Below are positions 42,301 to 57,300 of a DNA stretch of 64,000 nucleotides, in pieces; positions within the stretch are counted from its first letter, which is position 1, and each line of letters starts with the position of its first letter. This stretch comes from Helicoverpa zea (taxonomy: Eukaryota > Arthropoda > Insecta > Lepidoptera > Noctuidae), in assembly GCF_022581195.2 (NCBI RefSeq), contig NC_061469.1, positions 2,542,001 through 2,606,000 of the forward strand, given 5' to 3'. The notes under the pieces are model-generated. The model did not search any database. It was not told where the DNA came from and saw only the letters and a program-made list of their open reading frames with translations. Position numbers and translations under genes: made by a program.

Positions 42301-45300
42301 TCTAGAGCTTGAGATTGGACATCGACTTTTTATCCGGTTCAGTAGTTCTATCGTAACGCGAGTGGAAACGCTGCGAGCAGCCAGTATGTTTAGGAACAGT
42401 TTTTTATCTCTCAATTGAGAATCAAGTTGTCTCTTGATAAAAAGAAAAGCTTATTTCAAAAGCATTTGGGTCACAAGCTTGAAATGTAAAACAAAAAAAA
42501 TAAAGAGGTATACTGCTACACTGCTAACATTTGTTCATTCAACGACTATCAAATTATTCCACAAAGCAATTTTAGATTAGCGACATGAAACCAAATGTAG
42601 CCAAGCGGGCAATGACAAAAGCAATTACGCTCACATTTTATTGCATTATATTATATTTTTAAACACTATCGTCTACAAATCTAATTAGATGCGATTAAAA
42701 CGCCATCAGCATGTGCAAGCGTGGAAGCAAATAATTCATACCAAAATGGTCAGAAGGTCTTTTCATTTTTGTTTTGTTTAGGCCTTTTACGTTTAAAATT
42801 GTTTGTAAGTTAAGGTCATAAAAAGCATGCTGCTGTATCGTACCTAAACCAAAAACACCTAGCATATTATTTTTAATATCTACATAACTATAACATAACT
42901 ACCGCTATACACATAAAAATTATTCAGTTTGTTGTGTTGGTACAATAATAGTAAATGTACCAGTAATGCCCTTCGAAAACCTGCCTTAGTATTTTCATCT
43001 TTTTAAAATAGCCGTCGCAAACTATTGTTAAATGATGTCAAAAATGGCAAATAAAACAGACTTGATCTTGCTTAGTTCCAAAAAAACTAACCTTCTGTAT
43101 AATCCATTAAAACACAACAGTGGTACAATTGGGCGGTGTAATGAACCCCGCAGCGGTTTCGCGCGCAAGGGTTGGCGCCCGCATTCGCTCTAATTGTCCA
43201 CATTAATATGACAAATAGATTTACATCGGTCGCTTGTACCGACGGTGGCGGCGGGGGGTTACATGTCACTGAAATGGTTTTGATACTCTTGGGCTTTAAT
43301 TGAGATTTTTTTGAAATGTACCTTATTATAAGGTGTATTCTTTATTCTACTATAACTCATGAAGTTAAACAATTTTCAAATATTTCTCCATTGTATTTTG
43401 TTTATTCATTGATGGAGCAGTGTCCTTAACTGCATTTTGGGCTGGATTGCACCTCTGAATAGCTATGTTGCAATTACTAAAATGTACAGCTTTTCGGCAG
43501 ATATATTGGGTCATTATATAGATTTGTAAAGTCAAAATGGACGCCCACAGATTCTTTGTTGGAAATCTCTGGAGATGAGTGTTTCGCCTTTCACATATTC
43601 TGCAAGGGTTCTTATAAAACCGCTTGAAAAACCATCAACGTTACCCATCCTAAAATTACCTAAACGTATTGTAGCATCAAACCTAACAGGACGGCGTACG
43701 CGATGCGACATAAACGCGTTAACCGTGCAATGTCGACGCGTCCTAATACCGTCTTGTTTAATGCTATGCCGAGCGACTAATCGCTTTGTATGTTTGTGTT
43801 CACACCTATTGTTAAATATGGTGAATATTTTATGGTTTAGCTCAATATTTGATTTGTCATTTAAGTATATTGTATGGAGGTGAAACAAAAATGAAGCGAC
43901 TTTGTCATTCACATCTCTTAACAAGTTAAGTTAGAGAAAAATTAGCTAAAATATCACTTAACAACAAAGAATTGAAAAAGGGCCATGTTAAATCAATTTT
44001 ACTCAAAGAACGGGAAAATGCATTTCATATATTTTTTTGTTCTTAATGAACATCAGGAAAAGGTTGCGATTTATGTAATTTTCCCCACGGTTATCAATAA
44101 TTGGTGGCTATTCTCAAAAAAAACAACGTACAATTTTGTACATACAACGTCCTTGCGCGTACTAACAAGCAGTAGGTCCAATAGCAAAGGTTCGCGTTGA
44201 TTGCCGCGCAGCTAATCGCGTCTGTTTAAGTCAATTCCAGTAATTAACGGCGTAATTAAACGTGAGACGCACTCCGCTAGCTGTATGCTCACTTGTCATA
44301 CAGACTAAGATGTAGGAATTATGATGATTTTTAACCTACTACAATAGAGAGAAGGTTCTTCGGCTGCTTTTTTTGATAGTACAATTGCAGAAGATCTGGC
44401 AGCAATCTCACTTTTAACGTTTGTGACAAAAATAAATGGATTGCATTTGCGATTAAAATTCAGCTTATCCAGATTCCTATTCCTGCAAGAATATTTTTAA
44501 CGTACCTAGGTAGTTTGAATATAGTTGTCTTAGTTAATGTAGATGCCGTTGTTGTCTTTTGTAGCATGTGATATTTTTGGAAATCCTGAATTAGGTAATC
44601 AGAGACCCCAATAAAAATAAAAAAAAACTTTTTTTTTGTATAATTTAATTTAGGTACTATTTATTCAATTATAAACAAACAATCTGTGCCACAGAAAACA
44701 GCAAAACAAAAACCTTTCATTGGTAAATTCATAAAAATTATGAGGTATTTTATTATAAAGTCCGTCTAACATGTAATTGTTAAATCCTGTTATGAAAAAA
44801 TAACAACTTTTGTCCTTAACTGTACCAGCGTACAAGCATTCGTACCACAGGCAACCAAGTACATCCATCGCGCCGGGATGCATGATCCAATTGCCGTCCG
44901 CTAAATTGATACTCTATTTGGCTCAATTAAACATTAATTAATACCATTAATGAACAGTAGCAACACTGGCCGTCTATTGTTCTGCGTTGACTCAACCCGT
45001 TGGTACAGTTTGTACCTACGCTATTTTTGGTGTCATAGTCATGAGTGGTAAAGGGTTAAGATTTGTTTTGTATTTGGCTTAGGAAATGTAATTAAAATAA
45101 TATATGAAAGCTGATGTAAATTCATATTTTTATATTCATCACAATCATAACATTTAAATAATTAGCTGTAGGAGCTATTGCCCGTACCCGGATAAAATAT
45201 ATAGCCTACTAGTTTCCGCCAGCGGCTTAATAAAATAAATATAAAATAAAACTTTCACATCCTACTTCCTACTTATATTATAAATATGAAAGTTTGTGAG

Positions 45301-48300
45301 AATGTATGGATGTATGTTTGTTATTCAATCACGCAAAAACCGCTGGACCGATTTGATTGAAATTTGGTATGTAGATAAGTGATACCCTGGATTAACACAT
45401 AGGCTACTTTTTATCAACACACCAGGCGGGCGAAGCCGCTGGCGGAAGCTAGTTTATAATATAAGTAGGATGTTACCCGAGGATAATGTAGCTTCCTGAC
45501 ACTGAAAGACTTTTAAAAAATATTTTTCAAATCAGTTCCGCAGTTTCGGAACCTTAAAACAGTCAAACAAAATGTTTGCTCTGTTATTTATACCGTTTGT
45601 AAAAACATAATGCAGTTTAGGCACAGATTAAGCCCAAATTATAAATAAGAAATAGGCATGTACATATGTTTTACCCTTTTTGGTTTTAATTCCCCGAGGG
45701 CCGAGAAATATAAAAAATACTATAATTTCCTTTGTTTGTTCATCAGCGGGCAGTCGCCCAACGTTGCACAGACTCCTCTGCAATGCTTCGCTACTCTGTT
45801 CGATCTCCGGTTTGTAACTATATTTAATTACATATTTACTTATATTTAAGCAATGATAATATAACCTAGTAGAGGTTTTATGAATCTAGATTCAGTACTT
45901 TGTCATGCTTGAGCTTCTAAGCGTACCATTTCTAAAATACCCACATCCAATATGGAAAAATACTCAATATAAAAGCTCTGTCCTTACAGACAGTATTTTA
46001 AAAACCTATAAACACTAATAGCCCATTCATCACACTATAATTTATAAATCAACGGCACCACGCGCCCAAAACGAAACTATAAAAATAAAAATGTCACACA
46101 AACAACAGTTTAATAGCGGAACCGATCTCAATCAAGAAGCAAAAATCGCTCGGACAATAGGGCGCATTCACACTGGCCGTAATAAATCGCAGCGACCCGT
46201 CGCGATGCGATTAAAAAAGCGGAAAGTCGAGGGTGTGTCCCTACGTCGCTATAGGCGATCACTTAACGCTAAATTGAGTCGAATCTGGTGGATAAACAAA
46301 ACGCACGTACGCCACGCGACTCAAGCGTGTTCTCAAGTGGACTATTCATGCTAAATGTACCGTAATTGGATCTTGATTTTGTTGCGAAGACTAAATTACG
46401 TGACTCATTTAATGTTGTATTTGTGTCTTAATAGAGTTATCTAGAGGTGTATCAGATAGGCACATTTCAATTAATAAGAAATGTTTATTTTAGCTTTTTG
46501 ATGCCTAAATTAATTGGAAGCTTTAAATTGAATACACCAATAAATCTCCGTCCATGCATCGATCGATCCAGAGTCCGTGTGAAAACAAACTTATTTTCTA
46601 TTACATAATTTAGTAGGTAAATAGGTGTAACGATCAATAATAGCCTTTCTGTAAAAAAACTTTAAACTTTTTCACACTAACCAGTGCTACGGTATTGTAC
46701 GTACTCAATGAGATCCCCCGTTGCGCGCTGCGGGCAATCGACAATATTTGGCGATAACGCGCGCGTGCCGCAGCGATCTGACAGTCAGCGTGAAGTCGCC
46801 TTTATAATGGTAATCAACAGCTAGAAAAAATTGTTTTGTTGCGAAACATTTGTTTTTGTAATGTTTTTTTTCATGATATCTTGTGAGGGTAACAGTGTTT
46901 TTTTTTTTCAAGAAGTGTTTAAGAATACTCAAAACTCAATACCATATTAGGTTACAAATGTAATAATTGTAGTAAAATGCATGGTGGTTTTCAGGTCGCA
47001 ATATTTCACTGGTTATTACCAGTTTAACAACACATGTATTTAACTCAAAATAATATAGGAACTTTAATATTCAAACCAATAATCTCTTAACACACTTTAA
47101 TGGACTGCAACCAAAAATACTCAATGCAACCAAAATATTTTCCCAAATACACAATATTGTATAACTCAATGAGACATAAAATACCCTTTACACACATTAG
47201 CCACGCCGGCATACAATCGCATAGAGAAAATGTCAAGTGGCTATAAAAAATAAATCAAATAGCCCACTGATCGGCACGGGTTGAGATTGACTAACCCTTC
47301 ACTGACCGTATGCGGGTAAAATGGTACACGGGTAATTATTATTTTTTACCCTTCTTTTAGTTAATTTGTTGAAATTTTTTTGACAAAATTGTACTGTGTT
47401 GAAAATCTGTTTTACCGACTTATGTATGTATTTTGCAATCAATACCGGTGGGTCAAATATTATTTTGACTTGACTCTATCAAACATATTATATTCATTAT
47501 AAACCTATGATATATTTTTGTCTACAGACATTTAGCTATTTTAGATAAATGCTATTTCTTATATTTTTACGTAACTTTTCCCGGATATTCATCAAGTCTA
47601 TGTGAACATTTTTTTTCAGTAAGTCGTTAAGTAACATTTTTATACATGAAATAGTTAATAACATTGTTGTGAAAACATGGCATTGCAATCAGGCTAAGAT
47701 ATCTAACTCTGCCAGCTAAAAGGCACCAATCTACAGCTAACTCCTAAACTAATATTGGCAGAACACTAAATTGCAACTAAATTCGCTGTCCGGTAACAAA
47801 ACTAGCACGGACCGACACCGACACGACGACCTAACGACTTTACCTTCGTTTGTCAACTCTTTTACCTTTTACCCCACAACGAAATATAAACCCTACCTAT
47901 AGTATCATAGGGTTCAATTTTGTTGTGTCAAAAGGGTAGAGGGGAGTGTGAACGGTTGCCATGACAACGAATACCTACGGGTTAAGTTGGTATCAGAGGG
48001 TTGGGATGTTTGTCTAGGTATTTGGGCAGACATTTTATGGTTATGGTTTGAGTTTAAGTTATAACCTGTTCTCATAGGAATAATATGTTGAATTTTACTC
48101 AACGATTTATAATAGAGATGAATGAAGTATAGATTCTGAAAAAACTTTTTTCGCAACGTTACGTTCAAAAAAAGTTGCCAGTATCGATTTCTCATTAGCC
48201 AAGAAAATCTTATTTACATCTCCATTCATTAACTTAGCCAAAACTTTTGCAAAGCTATTAATTATCCCAATCAAATAACAATATTAATATCGCATCAATC

Positions 48301-51300
48301 AATTGGAGTTGCTCCGTCATGTCCGTTTTAATTCGAAAGTTCATTCTCATTAATTATGGCGAGGAAAAACAAATTAAAACCGCCGTGGATTGAAGCTGAT
48401 GGTTCATCGCGTGTATTGTTTTCATGATGGATATTTAACTTTATATTTCATCCAGATTAAGCTAGGATTATTTTGCATTTTTAGTAGACAAAACTTTCTT
48501 ATCCAATTTGTACAGCTAAATATTTTCTGGTATAATGATGAAAAGTCTGATAGAGACTACTATTTCAGAGGACGATCAAAGTAATCCAATAACCACATTT
48601 GAGCGGCAAACTTCTCTCAAACTTAGTAAACAAATTGATTCGATATCGCATTAGAATAGTTTGTAGAGCACGCTAAATATTCATCGGGGTTATATTATTA
48701 GATTTTTCCGTCATAGAGGTAGACAGAGATCTGGGAGCCGGCGCTCAGCAAGTCGCGACTCCGTCAAAGGCACGAGCGATTCCTTGCAAATTGTATTTAC
48801 GCGTCCCGCGGGCGTGCCCTTATCGAGTTTGCTCTCAAAGAGCCGCCATTTTTAAAACTTCCATCGACTCAGGTAGAGGATCCACGGCCAATTGTGGTTC
48901 CGCTTTGTTCTTTACCTCCTTTATAGGGTTGACGAAGTTAGCCAGTTTCGGCGCACGAATAATTTGTGTTCCCGGCCGCGCGATACGATTACGCGAGTTT
49001 CGCCCGAATCCGATCCGCCGCTTGTCGGAATCGAATTGTGCCGAGCCGCTTGAGCGGAGTTAGCAAGCGAGAACTTCGTTTGTTACAAACATAATGTCCT
49101 TCCTTGTAAATTATATTCCAACCAGTCTTCTACAGCCATGTTAATTTAATCGCAATATCTTCAAGCTGTTACTAGGTTTATCATTTATGTACGAAGCTGG
49201 TGTAAAAAATAAATGTATAGACAAATAATCTCCACACAACACATCGGGCGGGGTGTACGAAATGAGCTCATTTCTATTCCGCGCACAAACAAATTCATAA
49301 CTCGCCGAAACTCATAAAATCATCCACGAAACACACTTTTATTAAACGAAAACAGAGCTAACGCGGTCTGCGCATAAGTTAACATAACATTCCATTCCTT
49401 GTTAAAAGATAAATTAGAGCGAGCGCGTCCGGCGTGCAAATGTATTCGCGGAGCCAATCTCTCGCTCCCCCGGGCTGCCTCGTAATTGCTTAAGAGAAAA
49501 ATCCAAATGAGAAATGAAAAGGGATTCCCTTTTCAGAGGAAAAATTATATAATTGAATATCTTTTCGTAAGTATTATGAGGTATAAAATATGATAATTGA
49601 GTTTTTGCTTACGGTGAGCGGGCGGGCGCGTCGCCGCTTATTACCGCGCACAACTCGGATCATCTCGTTTGCTCTGCTCCACTTTTATAATCAACGCGCT
49701 GAGTTTACGTCGCGAGCGTTTTCATCTCGATAATCGGATCAAGGATATCGATCAGTGTATTATTCGATACAGAGAGATTTGTTCTGTGATTCTGAGCACT
49801 GGCTGTAAGATTGAACAATTATTCCTATAGCAGTATTCTTGCTCGCTGTTATGTAATCATCAATTTAGTCGTTGTATAAACTAGTGCCATTTAATAAATT
49901 CGTTTTAGCGTGTAAATGTCAACTGATCTAACCCTCGTATAAAATCATCGTATTAAACCACTAATTGATAGTGCACATACAAAACATCATCAACAGAATC
50001 TTTAACAGCGGTTTTATGATTCAATAACTTAGTTTCAAAAGCATATAGGTCACCTATATCTAACTCCAATCGCTTAGCTTGCCAAAAAACGTCAAAAAAA
50101 TCATATCGGAACGTTGGAAACTGAACAAAGCCATATAATCCTGCCTTAGAGAAAAACGTTTGATTGAATTTCCCGTGTCGTCGCGTCGCCGCGCCGTGTC
50201 GTATCGTTAGCAATCACGAGTGTTTGTCGTAAGCCGGTTAGTGAATCGTGCTTCTCACTCGTGACTTGATTCCTTATGAAAGAAGGTGGTGGATTTGGAT
50301 GTACCTAGTGTTTTGTTTTGGGGTTATTTGAAGTTGGTGATTTGGATTTAGAAGGTTTATATGATGATGTAGTGTGCATGAGTTAGTCTGTAAAGAGTCA
50401 ACAGGGAATTATACGAACATACCTACATAACAAAATTGGAAATTGTGTGAAACTATCAATCGTGAAGTCTAATGTCAGTACATAATGGAGTGAGGCTGAT
50501 GTAACTACTAAAGAAAAGTCAAACAAATTTTCTGAAACTATAACTGTAAGTGGTTATTGTGGTTAGGACTATCTTCATTATTATCTCTAATTCTCGCTTT
50601 TATTGAGTTTCCTTTATAGCCCATAATAAAGCCTTCCACAGCTTCTACAAAAAAAAGCATTTGAAACTTTCTTAACACACCAATAAACAAACGATAAATA
50701 AGCATCACATAACCCAACTTTAGCGCATCGACTAGGGCGGGGCTTACACCCCAATAACAGTTATTATCCGGAACGCGTATAAATAACAGCTCCGTTCACA
50801 GGTAGCTAGCTGGGAAGGAGCAATTTCACTCATGAATAATGTACTACAGTCCGCCCCGTAAACGTGTTACGATTTTTCATAATAGCCCCTTTTGATGTTA
50901 GAAACGCTCCAAGTTTCTCCTCCCCGGAATAATTCAAGTTTTATGTTATGCAATTTAGTTTTATATTCTACTTCTTGAGTAAATCGGTTTGGGTTGTAGT
51001 TTGTGAATTTGTTAGTTGGGAGTTTGTGTTTTAAGGTGGACTTAAGACATTGCAATGGGTATATACGTAGGTTTTTGACTAATTTAACGAAGTTGGTCCT
51101 TTATCTCGCTAAGTTAACGTCAGAAGAGTAGAATGAAAAGATGAAGATAAATAATAACTATCACATCATTCAAATAAATTATGATGCAACAAAAAACGCC
51201 TCATCATATTAATATCATCACACTATTAACAAGATATCATATCACATATAATTAACAAACAAAATTAAAATTATGCTAATGACCCCCATTCTGAGAACAA

Positions 51301-54300
51301 TAGGACGGGTTCTGCAGCTAAAATGCCATTTAATTGTGACGGAACCCTTTCAGTCGCGCACTAATTAATACAATTTGAGCGCGTAATTAGAGAACACGTG
51401 TGATGAGCTCTAGTGTTGGGAAACGATGTGGTCGATATCGATGGTTTTGTGATAGGTGCATTCTAATTTATCGATAGCTAAGCAGGTACATGACATTTAT
51501 GTAAAGTAACTGTTTCATGACAAATGTAAAGTCTGAGAGGATATTTTTATTATGATAGATGCACTAGTTTAAATGAAAGTCACGTTCAAATTGTGTTTTA
51601 TACATGTGGTAAGTAAGTGCAAGGACGCACATAATAAAGTTACATTTGATTTACTTCATCTGTTGCTAGTTATCACGGCTCATTAAACTATATTTTCTAG
51701 TTACTTCTAAAAGCATTAAAAAGTAAACTATCAAATTATAAATACGAGTGAACACACGAAGTCTCATGAAAGTTGATTGAATAGCACATCAAATATGAGC
51801 GCACAGCTGAACACATTACGTTAGTTCGCGACACATAATGCCGTTAGTTCCAAGTGGCTAGATGTGCATTTTATTAAACCTAATTTTATGACCGCTTGAG
51901 TAATGCCCACTTCATTATGTGCAATACAATAATTATAGATGTACTATATAACTTGTGTGACAGCTTTCATTAATGCATGTAGCTTCATGAACATGAAACA
52001 TAAACTCAATTTCAATTGTTCACAAGGAGTGGATAAATCGAAAATTAGCAATCATTATATTTTGAACATAAACAACTATCCATTCTCCGAGCCTTTTTTC
52101 CCAACTATGTTGGGGTCAGCTTCCATTCTTACCGGATGAACATAAACAAATAATAATGAATGAATTATAAACAATGTATGTAGGTAATAAAAAAAACACA
52201 GTAAAATTGAGTTTTTTAGCCGCATATTCCCATCCCAAAACAAGCCGAAACAATAATTCCATTATCATTATTAACTAACTAATCAAACCAGATTTCAAAT
52301 ATCGATATAAAAGGTGAATTCGCTAAAAATCCCAATTCCCATCACTACGTCAGTTGTGACGCGTCACACATTCTCCCGGCCGCGGGACGCAACGCATTAA
52401 TTTATGCCTTTTTTACGCAATAACGCTTAATTGGACTTTATTTATCACTTTTAATTTTTCTAATTTGATAACTCGGTATGTTCTCATTGAAATTTATGAG
52501 TCAAACGATGATGCTGTCTCAATTCGTATGCGTAATGTGAACGAATGTGTTTCCATTGAGCTTGTGAGAAGACCCCAGCAGTTTGGTTGGTACCCTCTGT
52601 TACATTAATATGTTTGGCGTTTTATTTGTATTAGCTTTCATCAGTAATTGACTCTGCTACGGTTTATATCTTAACCAGTTTAAGATTAAGCTGTACTCTA
52701 TTTATTTCACTTTTTATTTCAAAACTCTGTGTAAAAATAAAATGTAGCTAAAAATCAGTGCACCTGAATACAATAGTTACAATTACCTAAAAAATTGAAC
52801 CATTATTTAAGCAGTAAGTAGCTGGGTTGTTTTCTTGTTTGTCTGTAAAAAGTCCTACCAAGAAAGTTTATCTTTAGCTAAATACCTAAAGAAATGGAGT
52901 ATAGATAGCTTTGGATAGAGGATGCCACCGCCAAACAAGTTTTTCCGAAAATGAAAACAATAATCCCATTCCTCCTATTTTTACTAAATTAATAAATAAG
53001 TAATACTTTAAAAATCACGTAGGCAAGTATCCTTATTGTTAGTAAGGACGTTTCGATCGGCTTACCCGTATTGGGGAGGTCGGGGATTTTTAAACCAGAT
53101 GTAAGCAGTTTAAAGTCCGCGGGGAGACGCGGCTACATTAGCGGCGGTGGGGCAAATGTTATTATTTGTTCCTACGGATTACCGACGATTGATGGATGAC
53201 GTTAACTGTCAGGAATGGATATTATGGCTATTACATTATAAATACTAGCTTCGTTTTCTAGAATCGGTATGTTGCTAGTGCATTTATGTCACTTTTTTAA
53301 AGTTTTTTTTTTAATGGTTCATTGGCAAAATGACCATGCTATAGTTTTCACTAACCCTTGCTAGTCCAGTCAGGAAAGACGCATACGTGAAATTGTGGTA
53401 AAATAACAAAAAGACACATATTTTTATGTATAAATGTCAACTCACGGTTTTAACTAACATTCAGTTATATGCGAATTTTAGTTAGGTACTTATTTATCTC
53501 CTTATTCCAAGTGTCTAAATTGATCCGAATATCTTATGTATAGTTAAACAAATGATTTAAAAGATAATAATGACAAACGGTAATACACGCTATATCCAAA
53601 CATCTAAACACAATAGAAGACCTACAAAAAATTTCAACAAAAAATAACACTTCAAAGCCGCTATATTCTTTCAACCCTCTCGTATTAGCGTTGTTATCGA
53701 CTTTTGATGTGACCTCCAGCGGTTTGGGGTTGAGTGCAACTGTTGCAATCAAGTGGGGATGATGCCTCGACAAGCACGATTACGATATTATAGGTACACT
53801 TGTACAATTATTTGTTTAATTTGGAATTTTAATTGCGGTTTGGCTGTTTGTTTGGAAAATAATGCTTTTAAACTGTCTTTAAGATATGTTAATATGATAA
53901 TTTTTATAAGGTTGTAATCTTAGACATAAAAAAGAAAGGTCAGCACCATTTTAAATTAAAACGCCTTTGACCAATAAAATTTAACATTTAAGAAATTTAA
54001 AAAAGCAATAACTATCTTAATCAAACGCTTTAACGTAAGAAAGTGCTTATTAAAAATAATTTCATGCCTAACTATTTAAATTATTCAAATCACATTGTGT
54101 CAAAGTGAAAATAGAGCATTCATAACGAAACCTATTTCAGTGTAAAGCAATTTATTTGAGTGCTCCGAGAGATTGTACTGCAGCTCAGACTTCTACATAA
54201 TACAAGCGAGAGAAATAATAAAAAACGACAAAATACACCAAACTGAAGGCAAGACGAGTGCAAAAGAAAGCTCGTTTATTTATAAGGTCGCGTCGCAAAC

Positions 54301-57300
54301 GCATTACCAGATTACCCGGGTCTACCCGGTCTACCCTACGCGTAATTCCACAAATGGGTGTAACTCGAACCGGGCCGGTTTAAAATTGAAATTTATATGC
54401 GGGCATTATACATGAGGCGGGATTATGGAACTCAAAGAAAATGATCGCGGACCACGGACCCCCGAGAGATATAGTTCGTGGAGGGAATAAATGTCAAGCA
54501 CGGGTTGTGCTTCTAGATTATTGATCTCGGTACATGTAGCAGACTTTTTTGAGTTAAATTGTATCTATATATCTGCTTTGGATATAAGTATATAACGCGT
54601 CTGTCTCTATCAATCTCAAAGTTAGAGTGTTAAAACAATAAAATAGACTTATAAGTAAGATTTATTTCAAATCGGCATTAACTTAAGGAACATTAAAGTG
54701 GCGATTTGTACTACTATTGCCATTGATATGGACCTACCATAAACAGTTGATCCTTTGAGCTAATATCATTTCGAGTACAAAATATTACAATTGAACATGA
54801 AGCCCAATGGGTTATCAATATATCACTTTAAACCCTGTGTGATTCACTCGTAATATTATTCACTGGGTGAACGCAATAAACAAGTATTACCAAAGTGACT
54901 TTAACTAATAAGGGCTAGTGACTAATATTATCGTGGTTATGCACTGATATGAACACACGAGTATGGTTATTGAAATGAACCCATGTCTGAAATGTGATGA
55001 CGGGAATGCGTCAAGATCTAATGTTGTGAATATAATTTGTTGAACGGAGATATTTTGGCGTTTTCAAAGAGAGACATTAAGTAACTATTTATTCATTTAC
55101 TATGTCCAAAAGAAAAACTCTAAACAATAAATTCTCAAAACCAAAATATGACTGACCATTATCCACGAAGCGGATTACAAAATACTTAATAAACAAATTG
55201 TATATAATATTTAAATTAAAAAAAAACATACCGCTGTATTTAAAAGGGAGTCGGTGGCTTGTAATATCTTGAGAGGGAGAGACGATTACAGCTATTAAAT
55301 ATGCATTAACGAATTTTTCTCCTTAAAAGCTGAAAAAAATGGCGTAAAGAGAAAATTGGCAATTAGACCCCTCCCCGTGCGCCTCCCACCTTCGCAAAAG
55401 AATTAAATTTACTTCTTAAAGATACATAAATTGAGTGTTAGGATGCTTTAATATTTTCCTTTTGCGAGTAACGTTGTAAATTAGCTAATTTAAATGTATA
55501 CGCCTTGTGTGGTTACTGTGTAATTCGTGTTTTTGTGACGTTTTCGAAGATTTATTCTTTTTGGTATTTAGTTATGCTTCTACGCGTAGCTGGGTTTAGT
55601 TGTAATGAGCCTTAAAGTTAGTGTAAAACTGCTTTCGTCAAGTCAATCTTAACCACCTTTGGCCATAGAGTTGTTTTGACCATAGAAGTTGGTCTTCATA
55701 CCATATATACTATACTACGAATAAAAACAATAGGTTAATGGTAGAACGGATGTGTTACATTCTGCTGAACCTATCTTAGCATCCTATAAAAGCCGCTGAC
55801 GCAACAAAAACAACAAAATTCAAAACCCAAAACTAAACACAGCTAAAACAAAGCGGGCGTGTCTCACGTTATATGATTGTCTATGCCTTTGATATTCAGC
55901 CTCATGAAATGCCTGACACGGGCCTCTGCATAAATAATCAAAATATAGTCGGCCCACTAACTGAATACATACTGTTGCACAAATGAGAATTAATAATGCA
56001 GAATGATAAATTGACACTAATTACGTGATGTCGACGCGCCGGGCCTTATGCCAGTGTTGCCAGCTTCATGTGTACATTTTCTAGTAGTCGACGGTGTTGC
56101 CATGTGAAGTGTTAGCCGTGTTAGCTGTTATTAGTTGTTTATATAGGCCTTTGTTACCTACAGTAGGTGAAAGATGGATTGTTTTAGAATTTGTTTTAGA
56201 TCAGACATCAAATTTCTCAAAAGGGCGTTACAATTTGACTTATTTATTTGAAAATAATAATCAACATTTAGGTATAAAACACCGGGATTTAGAAGCAGTG
56301 CTTCTTCAAAGTATCAAGTCTTTGCTGAAATGCGAGAAGACTATTTCGCGTTTTAGATGTCAGTGTATGTTTCCATAAGACCACTTTTAACTGACTTCAA
56401 AATTAGAAGGAGGTTCTCGATTATTCGGAATCTTTGGATATGACAATTTATTATATGCAATTTGTCGGAATTTTTGTTTATGAAAATTTACTATTCCTTT
56501 CTCTGCAAAACAGCTTCCACAATTAAGAATATTACCCCATCCTCCACCATAGCTACCTACAACAACTATAGGCTACTTACCCGGGTAGGGGCGGCTATAG
56601 TGTCGCTATAATCAGTTAATTGCATGAATAATTGATGATCGTCATTAGCCGCCGACCGCGTCGCCGTCACACAACCGAATATAGGTTAAACGACCGAATT
56701 CCTGAATATTAGCTGCTTGAGTGCTGGGCTGGGCTGTGTATGATGAGATAATGTCATAGAAACATTCAGGTAATATGTGTTGACTGTTGATATAATGATT
56801 CGATGATTCGGAAATTCGAGTTTACATTATTTTCGTAAGGCTTTGCATAGGGCTCTCGTAGATAACAAGTAATTTCTCAAGTTTTAATAATCACAATACT
56901 AATGATGATCAAAAAAATTTACCACTATGTTTAAGTTAATGGGATCTAGTCTGATTTGTTTTCGAAAGTTTTCTTCGTCCTATGCAAAATAATTGGAAAA
57001 CGTGATGATGTCCGTAGGTACTTGTAGTTTTTCTATATGCATATTATTTCTGTCCTTTGTACATAGCTCGAGCAAATAGAACAAAATATTGAAAGCCAAG
57101 CGATGTCAGAGCAAAGCCTTAGCTACAAATAACTACTTAACATCGTTTATGAATATTACATGCCACTCAATTTCAGCAGGCGCGTCTTAATCAAAACATT
57201 AACGCTATTAGCTGTAATATTAATTCTCTTTGTTACAACCAACCCGTTTCTACTTTAGTTGAATATTCATATTAGTGGGGACTCAAGGAGGACATTTTCC

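Noticed and set aside
43532..43924. 130-codon - strand open frame, the longest in the window
   Set aside because: No recognised motif, no splice context, and an overlapping 102-codon frame on the other strand; looks like a low-stop stretch.
46091..46354. Basic 87-codon + strand open frame as a small gene
   Set aside because: No domain, no poly(A) or splice context; the block looks like conserved non-coding DNA.
24497..52264. TAAT-N3-ATTA palindromes (24497, 44939, 52254) as autoregulatory paired-type homeodomain sites
   Set aside because: At this AT content about seven are expected by chance in 64 kb, so three outside transposons are no enrichment.
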